A DNA stretch of 64,000 nucleotides from NCBI RefSeq assembly GCF_029227915.1, contig NC_079882.1, forward strand, positions 7,688,001 through 7,752,000. Reading direction: 5' to 3'. The notes under the pieces are model-generated. The model saw nothing but the letters and a program-made list of their open reading frames with translations, did no database searches and had not been told where the DNA came from. Origin of the DNA: Hydractinia symbiolongicarpus (taxonomy: Eukaryota > Cnidaria > Hydrozoa > Anthoathecata > Hydractiniidae). The position numbers were made by a program, and so were the translations under genes. Shown here in pieces: positions 49,223 through 60,103 of the stretch. Each line of letters opens with the position of its first letter. Positions within the stretch are counted from its first letter, which is position 1.

Positions 49223-51199
49223 TTTGTGTATTGTATGTATCAGTAGTAAGTTATATGTTGTGTTGTTTAGCTAGTACAGATTGTTGTATTGGTAGCTATT
49301 TCTAAACATAAGATTAAAAAAAGATTTTACAACAAAACTTTTAGTTTATATAAAACATTCATGTCATTATTCAGGCAAGCGATAATAAAATCCTGGCAAC
49401 AACTGGCGAAAATCCATAATCTAGCTAGCTGTAGCCAGCCTTTATCAACAGCACACAGTATTACACGATGGTAAAGTAATAAATGTTCTAACAATCACTT
49501 TCGTTAAAATACTTTCTAAAAAAAATTCTTTTCAAAATATACTTCCTTTCTTGCAAGGCAATGCCACATAAACATACCTAGCAACTTTCATAATCAAAAA
49601 TATTTTCAGAGATTAGCGCAGAAAGTTTTATTATTGATTGCCTCGGCTTCCCAAGTATTATTTCGCTTTAAAATCAAAATAAAATTGAAACGTATCGAGT
49701 CTATCTAATTTGAATACACTAAACGAATATTGATTGGTAGAAAATTATGCAACACAAGGTGTAAACATTTCTCTCGCGCGGGCAGGCAGCTCACAATCAG
49801 ACTAACTTTTCTCGCGAAGTTCATGAGAAATGGATAACTTTTTAGCAATCTTCTTCTATCTCTTAATACTACTAATTAATACTACTAATAAACTTATATT
49901 ATTCTAATTAATAAACTTAATCCAGCTATAGGAATATGTCATTTCTTATCCCTGACCCCAGGGTCTCTTGACCCCGGGGCCATTACTAAATAGCAGAGAG
50001 CGCAGTTGTTTTCATAGTTGAGAATTTTTTTACACGAGCTTCTTTTTTGTAACTTTTTAAATATCATTTTAATTGACACTACCAATTATTCGATTCTCAA
50101 ATGTCGTATGTATCCTCGTCGCAGAACCATCGTTCGCCGGGCCTCTGGCTAAAGTCTTCATCACAGCTTTTGCTATTCGTCAAGTTCATTCACCCTAAAA
50201 GACAAAGTAATGGATCTCCAAAACCACCAGACTATATGGAATATATCTTTGTCAAGCCCTTAACTCGATAATGATGTTCGCTAGAGATATCACAGCCTCA
50301 TCCCTTGGGGTTCTTGATCCCTTTTGACATTTAAGCCGGGGACGAGGATTTACAACCTTAATCCCAGAACCTGTTGTCTCTTTATGTCTATCGGTAGTCT
50401 ATCAATAAACGCAGCGCAGATGAGATCTCTTACAAAAATACCGAGACAATGGCACTTTTTCATCAATTTAACAGCGTTGGAAAAAACATCAACTCGCGAA
50501 TTCTTCGCAAGACAATAGGCTGCGGCAGGCCAAAGAATATTATATTTCTGGAGATATTTACCTGCCATCTTCGTGCAGATTTAAAAAGATATATAAAAAT
50601 GGAAGCTTTATTTCCCACAGGCAAGCCGCCTTTTCACATTTTTGTTATTTCAGTATTTGATTAAAACGTTATTCGTGTGGGCGTGGCTAAAAAAGCCCCC
50701 TTTCTCCCTTTTAACTTCTAAAGCATACTGATTTGGCGGTTGAAATTTAGTGACTTCATCATTTTCTTTAAATAAGCTTTTTGTTGTCATGGTGACTCAC
50801 TGGTTGACACGTGGTCAGAAAAAAATTTTGGAAAAAACAATTTTTTTAAAAAATATCCCTATCAACAATTCTGAAGTGATAGTTTTTAACATTATGATTT
50901 ACACATTCAAAAGGTTTGCAATCCCAATTTTCTTTCTTTCAATGTGTAAACAAAAATTTGTTTCACGTTTTGTGCAAGAATCATCTCCTTCGTCACATTG
51001 GGACAACCGAAGCCTCAAAAATGCGGCCTCCACCTTGCGTGAAGGCCGCATGCGTAAAGTGCTTATCTCTCGCAATCTCGCAAAACAAAATTGTTTGAAA
51101 GAAAGTAGATGAAAAGTCTGTCGCCAAACGAAACATTATTGTTCATTGAATGACGTAATTAAGGAGTTTTGTTTCATTACAAGCAGAGATTGTACCCTT
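49223..51199. other. Upstream of DNAJB9, intergenic
   Basis: This 2-kb stretch must contain the DNAJB9 promoter at its left edge. Two patches near 49950-49985 and 50290-50345 carry the recurring CCC(A/T)GGG..TCTTGA motif. A perfect 9-bp hairpin ATGCGGCCT/AGGCCGCAT lies at about 51020-51050. ORFs up to 120 codons on the plus strand show no recognisable motif and are judged spurious. Confidence 0.5.
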
Positions 51200-52430
51200 G
51201 TTAATTTCCACTCCGACAAATTTTCCGTGGACAGACTGCGGAACGCAACATTTTCCGCGTAACATTTTCCGCGATCAATTTCCACTTAAAATTTGGCGAG
51301 GAACCAAAATTGTAAACATAAACAAATATGGCGTTAAAACGAAAAACTCTGATGATGATACTTCTTCTTCGTAGGAAAAAAAAAGATGACGAACATGTGG
51401 GTTAGGAAACTATTTGCCGAACCTGAAAGCAAGGGAGAATTCCATCTTAAACTTTTTGATCACGAATATTTCTTTAAGTATTTCAGAATGAGTCCGACTC
51501 GCTATGAGGAAATTCTGCGACTAGTTGCTTCTCGCATCATAAAATCGAACGAAAGAAGAAAACCGATCGGGCTAAGTGAAAGGCTTTGTGTCACGTTGAA
51601 ATATCTTGTAACTGGAGATGCACAATGTACAATAACTGCTTCCTTTCGAATAAGTCCAACGGCTGTTGGTAGAATTATCAAAGAAACTTCGGAGGCTTTG
51701 TGGGATACACTACTAGAACACGAGTTTCTTAAAATACCCCAAACTGAAGAACACTGGCTCCAAATTTCTGAAGACTTTAAACGCAAATGGAATTTTCCCC
51801 GCTGTCTAGGGGCTATAAATGGAAAGCATGTTGTCATGCAGGGTCCTCCTAGATCAGGCTCGAGTTTTTTTAACTACAAAAGAACGCATTCCATTGTGTT
51901 GTTGGCTGTATGCGATGCTAGGTACTCGTTCACGCTTATAGATGTAGGTGACTCAGGGCGAAACAATGACGAAGGAGTATTTTCGAGCAGTGAGTTAGGT
52001 TTTGCAATCTCAAATAATCATTTGAAGATACCGCATCCTAAACTGTTACAAGAAGCTGGTAAAGTATTGCCCTACGTATTTGTGGGGGGCGAGGATTTCC
52101 AGCTTACAGAAGTTATGATAAAACCTTATCCAAAAGAAATCTTAGAAATTAGTGATATGCACGGTTTACGCACTATCCAGCAACTTGGTTCTAACAATTA
52201 CAAAAGAGATTACCTGTCTCCATGCCTCTGCTTTCTTGGGGGTTTCTTTGTGTGCACGACATGTAGTGTCCCATATACAAGGACATTTTTTAACTTCCCC
52301 GATTAGCATAGTTGAAAACTCTTCCCCAGATAAATATGTTGTTGTTGCTGTTGTAAAGCTGCTCTCATTTTCAGAAATTTGGCGGAAAATTTTCCGTTCC
52401 GCGGAAAATTTGTCGGAGTGAAAATTGACC
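51200..52430 (+). mobile_element. PIF/Harbinger-type DNA transposon relict
   Basis: Imperfect terminal inverted repeats share AATTTYCACTCCGACAAAT followed by TTTCCG at both ends (left about 51200-51231, right about 52398-52430). Between them is a single transposase ORF. A TTA-type 3-bp duplication could not be confirmed, because only the right flank has TTA. Its right end abuts the LINE that follows. Confidence 0.75.
51386..52306 (+). pseudogene. Harbinger (HARBI1-like) DDE transposase, catalytically broken
   Basis: The ORF of 306 aa starts at an ATG with an N-terminal helix-rich region (residues 20-110). It then has the DDE domain blocks CLGAINGKH (141-148), GRNNDEGVF (191-199) and LPYVFVGGEDF (228-238). 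In active family members the first block reads GAIDGKH and the third VGD; here Asp145 is Asn and the third-block Asp is Gly, so two of the catalytic acids are lost. After about residue 256 the similarity ends and the usual RARR...E region is missing, which points to a deletion or frameshift. It therefore looks inactive despite the open frame. Domesticated HARBI1 keeps part of the fold, but the truncation argues against exaptation here. Confidence 0.8.
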
Positions 52431-55400
52431 TTAGGGGATATGACCGATATAATCTCCCTTATCAAAAAAGCACAACTTATGTTTCAAAATAGCTTGTGTG
52501 TTGTTGTTCACATTTTAAGAATTCTTCAGAATGTCGTAAATGTTTTTTTATTAGTTCGTGCACAAACTGAACTTTGAAGTCTTGCTTGAGCACAGCACAG
52601 TATTTCATCGTAGCGTCAATGATTCTAAGATGGCGGAACGTGCGGTCACTGGCTTGTGGCTGGCAGTTTTTATTTTCATAGTTTGGCTTACGGTTTTCCG
52701 AGTGAGCAAAAAGAATTTTTGTACAAACGATGGTGTTAGCATTACGATGAATGCAGAGGATATGTATGAGCAGGAGAACTTTGCTTTATCATCTTTATTT
52801 ACACAGAAGAAAAATTATTCGAAATTCAAACCGAGATCGTTGTTACACATTTTGTTGATCATATGTGGAGATGTGGAGACATGTCCCGGTCCTAATCCAT
52901 GTATGGAGAATTTGATAAAGAAAAAAGGAATACGCATATTTCATCAAAATATCAGAGGGTTATTACAAAGTTTTGAAAAAATCCAATCGTTTTTTGGTTT
53001 GTATAAAAACGTAGATTTATTAACACTATCCGAAACACATATTCATTCTCACAGTTTTAACGATGACGATAGTTTGTATCAAATTCCGGGGTACAAGTTC
53101 ATTAAAAAGAACAGAACAAATGGTACCCACGGTGGTGTTGCCATGTATATATCAAATAAAATCAGTTGGAAACGAAGAAAAGATCTTGAAAGAGATGAAG
53201 TTGAAGGTATCATTATAGAAATATTCCAGAAAAACTCAAAAAGTTTCTTAGTTGGGAGTTTTTACAGACCCCCGGATGGGTCAAATTATCTTCACGCACA
53301 TTTTAACAACATTTTCGATGATATGTTAACTCTCATTAACAGTACAAATCTTGAGACTATAATCCTTGGGGACTTCAATGTTAACTACGGAAATAGAAAT
53401 ATATGCAGAGAATTAAAAGACTTGATTACTTTGCACGGTTTTGTTCAATTGATAACTAAACCAACTCGAGTGACTGAAGATACGAGTACTATAATTGACA
53501 TTATTTTAACTAACAACAAAAGTTTAATATCTACGGTTGATGTAGCACCATTAGATTTCAGCGATCATGACATGATAGGATGCGTGCGTAAAATGAATCA
53601 CGTTAAATACCAATTCAAAACTATTACATGTCGTAATTATTCAAAATACAACAAATCGCATATGTGCCGTGATCTTGAATCGGAAGAGTGGAATGCACTT
53701 TATGATATGACTGATGTAAATCGTGCATGGACATTTTTCAAAGATATTTTAACAACGGTATATAACAAGCATGCTCCCAAGATAACCAAACGAGTAAAGG
53801 GAATACATTGTCCATGGCTCACACAGGAAGTAAAAGGGCAGATTAATCATAAAGATCAATTGTTACGCAAAGCGCGAAGATCTAAAAATAAAAACGACTG
53901 GACTTCATTTAAAATTGCCAGAAACCACTGCAACAATTTAGTTCGAAAAGCAAAAAGAACTTACCATCAAGATTTATTGTACGAAAATCGAAACAATCCT
54001 CAAAAATTTTGGAAAGCTTTAAAGTCAGTTTTTCCGTCCAACAATAAAACACCTGAATCGTTAGTAAAACCTGTTGACGACCAAGCCAGTAACCGTTCGA
54101 AAGCAAACAAGTTTTGTAATTTCTTTAGTACTGTTGCTCGGGATTTGAAGAATCGTTTTATACCACTCGTCAATTTCGCTTGGAAACGTCAACAACAGAA
54201 TCGCTCTAGAACTGAGGAAGTCTTTGAGTTTTCGTATGTCAGCAAAGTGTACATCCAAAAAGAACTGAAATCGTTAAAGCGTAGCAAAGCAACTGGATTT
54301 GATAATTTACCTCCTAACTTGATAAAGGACAGTGCCGAGATGATTTCAAAACCAATGGCATTCATTGTAAATCTTTCTTTAAAGACCGGAGTTATGCCAA
54401 CTGAATGGAAAATTGCTTTGATCAAACCTCTTCACAAATCTGGAGAACGAGCAAATCCTGATAATTACCGCCCTATTTCAATACTGCCTGTGCTGTCCAA
54501 AATTATGGAAAAAGCTGTCCACAACCAATTGAGTGAATATTTAGAATCCAACAATTTACTGTCAGAGAAGCAATTTGGCTACCGTAAAAAGAGATCGACC
54601 GAGCTTGCAACAGCATTATTGTTAGATGATATAAGAAAAGCTGCAGACAAAGGAAAAATTACTGGCGCGATATTCATTGACTTATCGAAAGCTTTCGATA
54701 CCCTTGGACACGCAACCCTTCTAGCAAAGTTAAAACAATATGGGGTAAGCAATGTCACACTTCAGTGGTTTGAGAGCTATTTGTTTGACAGAAAACAAAT
54801 TGTTGGTTTTGACGATGTGTTATCCGATCCTTATCCGGTTTTGTGTGGGGTGCCACAAGGTTCTATCCTTGGACCTCTACTGTTTTTAATTTTCTTTAAC
54901 GATTTTCCGGACATTCTGAAAAAAGCTGACGTTGTGGAATTCGCTGATGATACTGTTATCTACGTTTCTTCAAACAAAATTTCTCAGATAGAAGAATTGT
55001 TAAATAATGATTTAAAGAACATCAGCTCATACTTTCGTGAAAATGAACTTGTGATTAATTTAAAACCTGGAAAGACTGAGTGCGTGCTATTTGGGACAGC
55101 AAAAAGATTAGCAATGTCAAAAGCTGACTTTGCATTGCTTTTTGACGGAGTACCAATCAATGTGACTACATCTTATAAATATCTTGGTACAGTAATCGAT
55201 CACACTCTTAATATTGGTCCGCAATTTGATAGTATGTACAAAAAGTCCTCGTCAAAGTTAAGGTTGTTGTGTAAACTCAAGTATTTCTTGAACGAAGAAG
55301 CTATCAGACGTGTTTATCGATCTATCATACAATCTGTTATTCGATATAATTGCTTGTCATTTTTAAATTTAACAGCAACACAATCACAAAAATTACGATC

Positions 55401-56158
55401 GTTGGATAGACGAGCAATAACGATAACAAAAGATGCGAGTATCAACACATCAGACATGATTAAAAAACATGCTGTTAAGTTGGTAAAAAAATGTTTGGAT
55501 GGTGATTGTTGCTCGAATTTTGATAATTATTTTACTTTAAACTCCCATAATTTTTCAACTAGAAATCAGAATTTTCTTTTAAAAATTCCTAAAATAAAAC
55601 TTGAGTTTGCTCGGTCGGGTTTCTTCTTTCAAGGAGCTAGGCTTTTCAACTCCTTGCCCAAGGAGATCCGGCAGAGTGGACATGAGTTTAGTAACAAGTT
55701 ACTAAATTTTGAGTTTAGATAAATTCTTTGAGTATTTTTTATACTTTAAGTTTTCTCGTAATACACCTTTTAGATTGTTCATGGCGACTTGTTCTAAGTT
55801 ACACTTGCCGAGATAGTTCGTCGAATTTTTAGTTTTTGGTTATATTGATTTATTTGTGTGATTGTGTGTATGTGTAAACTAGTTTTTAATTTCTTTTCGA
55901 TGGCAACTACTTCTTTCCTGCCACTGTTTCTTTTGGTCGTTACTTTTTCGCACGTTTTGGCTAATTTTGCGTTTCCCATCAGTTTTTGAGATTATATTTT
56001 TTTCAGTTTGATACTTTTCTTTGCATTTTTAATATATATTACTAACTAGATTTTAACGTATGCATAAACAGGACGTATATTTATAACAGTATTTTTTACT
56101 GACATACTCATCCTGTATATAAATTCGGAAATAAATAAATAAATAAATAAATAAATAT
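52431..56158 (+). mobile_element. CR1/L2-like LINE with intact ORF
   Basis: This is a non-LTR retrotransposon. Its 3' UTR (55723-56126) ends in an (AAAT)n tail at about 56127-56158, typical of this clade. A single long ORF covers most of the element and is uninterrupted. The 5' limit is not defined; it starts somewhere between the Harbinger right end and the ATG at 52630, and no separate ORF1 was seen, so it may be 5' truncated. No certain target duplication was found. Confidence 0.85.
52630..55722 (+). CDS. LINE ORF: endonuclease and reverse transcriptase, 1030 aa
   Basis: The ATG at 52630 lies in a strong context (AAGATGG); the frame is open 24 codons further upstream without an ATG. Residues 8-22 are hydrophobic (GLWLAVFIFIVWLTVF), a possible membrane or signal segment. 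A 2A-like GDVETCPGP follows at residues 80-88. The APE endonuclease has LSETHIH, GDFNVNY and SDHDMIG. The reverse transcriptase has FGYRKKRST, IFIDLSKAFD (motif A), GVPQGSILGP (motif B) and the FADD catalytic box (motif C). The C-terminal region has the usual YLG box. No stop or frameshift is present, so the protein is potentially active. It makes and inserts cDNA copies at nicked target DNA. Confidence 0.92.
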   Translation: MAERAVTGLWLAVFIFIVWLTVFRVSKKNFCTNDGVSITMNAEDMYEQENFALSSLFTQKKNYSKFKPRSLLHILLIICGDVETCPGPNPCMENLIKKKGIRIFHQNIRGLLQSFEKIQSFFGLYKNVDLLTLSETHIHSHSFNDDDSLYQIPGYKFIKKNRTNGTHGGVAMYISNKISWKRRKDLERDEVEGIIIEIFQKNSKSFLVGSFYRPPDGSNYLHAHFNNIFDDMLTLINSTNLETIILGDFNVNYGNRNICRELKDLITLHGFVQLITKPTRVTEDTSTIIDIILTNNKSLISTVDVAPLDFSDHDMIGCVRKMNHVKYQFKTITCRNYSKYNKSHMCRDLESEEWNALYDMTDVNRAWTFFKDILTTVYNKHAPKITKRVKGIHCPWLTQEVKGQINHKDQLLRKARRSKNKNDWTSFKIARNHCNNLVRKAKRTYHQDLLYENRNNPQKFWKALKSVFPSNNKTPESLVKPVDDQASNRSKANKFCNFFSTVARDLKNRFIPLVNFAWKRQQQNRSRTEEVFEFSYVSKVYIQKELKSLKRSKATGFDNLPPNLIKDSAEMISKPMAFIVNLSLKTGVMPTEWKIALIKPLHKSGERANPDNYRPISILPVLSKIMEKAVHNQLSEYLESNNLLSEKQFGYRKKRSTELATALLLDDIRKAADKGKITGAIFIDLSKAFDTLGHATLLAKLKQYGVSNVTLQWFESYLFDRKQIVGFDDVLSDPYPVLCGVPQGSILGPLLFLIFFNDFPDILKKADVVEFADDTVIYVSSNKISQIEELLNNDLKNISSYFRENELVINLKPGKTECVLFGTAKRLAMSKADFALLFDGVPINVTTSYKYLGTVIDHTLNIGPQFDSMYKKSSSKLRLLCKLKYFLNEEAIRRVYRSIIQSVIRYNCLSFLNLTATQSQKLRSLDRRAITITKDASINTSDMIKKHAVKLVKKCLDGDCCSNFDNYFTLNSHNFSTRNQNFLLKIPKIKLEFARSGFFFQGARLFNSLPKEIRQSGHEFSNKLLNFEFR

Positions 56159-57517
56159 CTCACTACTAAGTTTCTACAGAACTAATCCACATCTCTCATC
56201 ATGTGTAACCATATTGAGAAGGTATGTAATAATGTCTCGTTCAACAATCCACCTTTCTTGAATTTAAGTACGTGTTCTGTAGGATTTAGTACCACAAACA
56301 CATCTCTTAGGAAATTTTTTTAACAGATAGTCATCTTCGTATCCTCATTTGCTTAAAATATACCTGAAGGAAGAAATGAATGTGGAAGAAAAAAAATTAA
56401 TAATTGTGACTTTGCCCTTGTTGATCTCAAACTTAAATTTCGATTTTTTTAAAAAATCGAAATTTCTAATTTCGCATTTTATCTTTTTCCCGGCTTGTTT
56501 GTGATTTTCCTGTTTTGAGGCAAAACAATAGCTATTCAAGGTTATTAATTCCCATTTTTAATTCCGTAAATTTTAAAAAAGCATGTTTATTTGTAATTTT
56601 TTCCGCACTTCGCACAATTTTCAAGGAACTATTTACAAAATTTAATTCCGCATTCTTTAGTCAGAGCCAAAGTAACTATTTGGCTTAATCCATTCAGGTA
56701 GAGTGCATTTTCGTCCATAGCAGATTTTAAAGCGGCTAAATACTATCATGAGATTAATTGTCAATGTGAGATATCAATTCAATCATTAACATCTCAGAAA
56801 TATTGGTATGGCTAGTCCTCTCCTTTCGTTAAGAGAGACAAAAGTTTCCTCTTTAAACAGTCAAACGTATGTCTGCCAGCGTTTGCTAGTATAAAAATTC
56901 ATTGTCGATACATTAACCAATAACTCAAACGAAAAATGCAGTATTAGAAATAATTCTTGTATCGTAATATAGCTTATGCTTCGAAATTTCCACAAGCGCC
57001 AAACTTACGGGTCGTGGTTCAATCAAAGATATCTGATGAGTAATTTTCTAACTCATCGACGATCAAACCATTCACTCATCACAGCGCTCTTTCTTCTTTG
57101 TACCAACTACAGCTCAAAAATATATTGACCAGATGTCATTATCTCGACTTCTGTTTGTGTAAAAAAAAAGCGATTATATTTCACAATTAGTCATTTCTAT
57201 TCACTGTTTTATCAAAATCATCGCCATTCTCTACACAGTTTTGCTAGTTTTAATCTCCCTTTTTTTGTGATAAATTTTTCAGCAACACAAGTCCTTGATA
57301 AAATCCTTAAAGGCTAAGAATGCAATATGCTGACGGTTAGCTAATTTTCGCAGACTTCGTTAGACTTTAAGCTAGGGGTATAGCTCTCTTTCTATCCTTC
57401 TAGTTTGTAAAAAATGTTGAATAATAAAAAGTGTAAAAGTCCATTAAAGCGATATTTCGCATGCAAATCTCCATCAACAGAATTTTCTAATGAGTTAGTA
57501 CAAAAACTGTTGATGTC
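56159..57517. other. AT-rich spacer between two mobile elements
   Basis: No gene, inverted-repeat element or recognisable repeat was found over 1.36 kb. A perfect AT-rich palindrome (AAATTTCGATTTTTTTAAAAAATCGAAATTTC-like) lies at about 56435-56468. Confidence 0.55.
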
Positions 57518-57761
57518 CAGGGGCGGATCTAGGGTTAGGCAGCCTAGGCAATTGCCTAAGCCTAGTTTTGTGAACTAGAAAAAAAATTCTCTATAGATAG
57601 AATAATCTATAAATAGATAAAATAATCTATAAAAAAAACTAAATTATTTTTATCAATTTATTTTTGGCATCCGCCGATTTCGACTATGACGATGCGCGGC
57701 GTGCGTGTTTTATTTTACTCAAATAAGCAAACCCGGGGCGATCTTAGGCAAAATGTCTATT

Positions 57762-57940
57762 CGCCTAAAACGTCCGCGGGTTTTAAAGTTCCGAATGAAT
57801 GAAAATCACAGATGGAAGAAAAAACGCCTAAAACGTCCGCGGGTTTTCAAGTTCCAATGAATGAAATTCTGGAATGTGAAGAAAAAACGCCTAAAACGTC
57901 CGTGGGTTTTAAAGTTTAAACGCCTAAAACGACCACGGGT
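57762..57940. repeat. 63-bp tandem repeat with CGCCTAAAACGTCCGCGGGT core
   Basis: The core begins at 57762, 57825 and 57888, and a degenerate fourth at 57921 (CGCCTAAAACGACCACGGGT). Spacer sequence (AGTTCC-AATGAATGAAA...GAAGAAAAAA) is also repeated. It sits close to the left end of the hAT-like element and could be subterminal structure. Confidence 0.85.
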
Positions 57941-59200
57941 ACGGTTACATGGAGTGGATGTTTCTTTTTCAACATGGTTTACCTGGATCAGGTCCAATTG
58001 CAGGGAGCACTTCAAATGTCTAGAATATTAAAGCAATTGTATGCCACCTAAGTTAAATAAAGAAGTTTTGAATTTGGAAACCTTTTCAGATATTGAAAGG
58101 ATTGGAAATGCTGGAGAGAAGTATTTTGGCCACGTGTGCCGTGTTGTTGTCTCAAACCAAACCTTTATCTTCCTCTGCAAGAGACAATAAATTCAGTAAT
58201 ACTTGAAATATTTTAGTTTTAGCTGCTCCTGAATTTTAGGCACTTTTGTGTCAAGAACTATTCTTAAAAGTGGTAAACCACCAGATGTTCTTACAAAACA
58301 TGTAATTTAAATCTTTTTCTTATCAAAACAAAAGGTTTTAACTTGGCCTTGATCAAATGCATTGTTTATAAACATAAAAGCCCAATGCCAAACGAGATAG
58401 CTAACGGAGGCAATTTATGTAAACACTGTCTTGGCGGTCGAAAGATGTTTTGATGTGTATGTTAAATTCGGTATAGAGTATTACTAGCTACCTGTATGTG
58501 TATTAGTTGGAATTTTGTTAGTTTTTTTTCTTTAACGTCTTAAGGGTCACTGGCTTCGTGTAGGCTTCGTGTAGCCGTTTATGCAACTGTGTATCTTTGT
58601 TTCTGTTTGGAAGAGAATACATTCTTGTAAGATAACTAAGGGACAGCTCTTTCATGAACGCAAAAGTCCAAGCTAAATGTTAATAGATCTGCAGATCCCC
58701 TTTCCCTCCCCTAAACATCAAATCAGAAAAGGTAATCTTTGAATGTTGTCAGTCCTTGAAACCATAAGCACTCATCCATGTGTCCCTGCTAAGCAGGTAG
58801 ACACTAAAAGTTATTAATTCTTTCTGTTCTCTAAGAAATCGATGTATACAGTATGAGATATAATTAAACGTCAAAGGATTCTACCTCGTCCCACCGCCAA
58901 ATTTATACGCTTAGCATATACTTTTTTATTGTGATTGTCCCTAAGAACTTTGACTTTGTGGGAACTTTTAAACAGTGCATTTTATATGCAACATCCCACT
59001 GCTCATTTTAAAACTTTTAAGAACACGAGAAGATCTCTTTGACTTTCCCATGTTACTTTTAATTGTAATAATATTGCTAAAAACAAAAGAATGAAGCAAT
59101 ACCTAATCTAAGAATAGTCCAAGTTTGTTTTATAATATTTCTTATTCTCATCTTGCTGAGCAATACATTGATATAATTTTGTTTTAGGATAAGATATTTT

Positions 59201-60103
59201 GATGTCACCCTGGTACCTAAGATGAATATTCTTCTGACAATGAAAATCACCATCAATTAAAAGAACACAGATTTGTTAATCCTTATAATATTGGAAAACT
59301 GTAAACAATGGATATATATCTGGTATAATCCACAAAGTTGTGTTTCATAAGAGGAACAAAGAAGGTGAAAAAAATCAATCAAAATAACTTGTATTTTGAT
59401 GTCACCCTGGTACCTATGATGAATATTCAAGTAAATAACACAGAAGATTTGTTCTGAATCCTTATAATATTGGAAAACTGTAAACAATGGATATATATCT
59501 GGTATAATCCACAAAGTTGTGTTTCATAAGAGGAACTAAGAAGGTGAAAAAAATCAATCAAAATAACTTGTATTTTGATGTCACCCTGGTACCTATGATG
59601 AATATTCAAGTAAATAACACAGAAGATTTGTTCTGAATCCTTATAATATTGGAAAACTGTAAACAATGGATATATATCTGGTATAATCCACAAAGTTGTG
59701 TTTCATAAGAGGAACTAAGAAGGTGAAAAAAATCAATCAAAATAACTTGTATTTTGATGTCACCCTGGTACCTATGATGAATATTCAAGTAAATAACACA
59801 GAAGATTTGTTCTGAATCCTTATAATATTGGAAAACTGTAAACAATGGATATATATCTGGTATAATCCACAAAGTTGTGTTTCATAAGAGGAACTAAGAA
59901 GGTGAAAAAAATCAATCAAAATAACTTGTATTTTGATGTCACCCTGGTACCTATGATGAATATTCAAGTAAATAACACAGAAGATTTGTTCTGAATCCTT
60001 ATAATATTGGAAAACTGTAAACAATGGATATATATCTGGTATAATCCACAAAGTTGGTGAAAAAAATCAATCAAAATAACTTGTGAATATTCAAGTAAAT
60101 CAT
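59201..60103. repeat. 179-bp satellite array, about 4.5 units
   Basis: Units start with GATGTCACCCTGGTACCTA at 59201, 59398, 59577, 59756 and 59935. The first is 197 bp and diverged; the next three are 179 bp and nearly identical. The last is truncated at about 60053, followed by a rearranged remnant. The near identity implies recent amplification or homogenisation. Overlapping minus-strand ORFs of 85-88 codons in each unit are a by-product of the repeat. Confidence 0.92.

Noticed and set aside
50750-51112. 120-codon plus-strand ORF
   Set aside because: No motif, AT-biased composition, and overlapping ORFs in another frame. It lies between intergenic DNA and a Harbinger element.
59201-60103. 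CRISPR-like array
   Set aside because: Repeats are 179-bp direct tandem units with no spacers, in an animal-type genome; a satellite.
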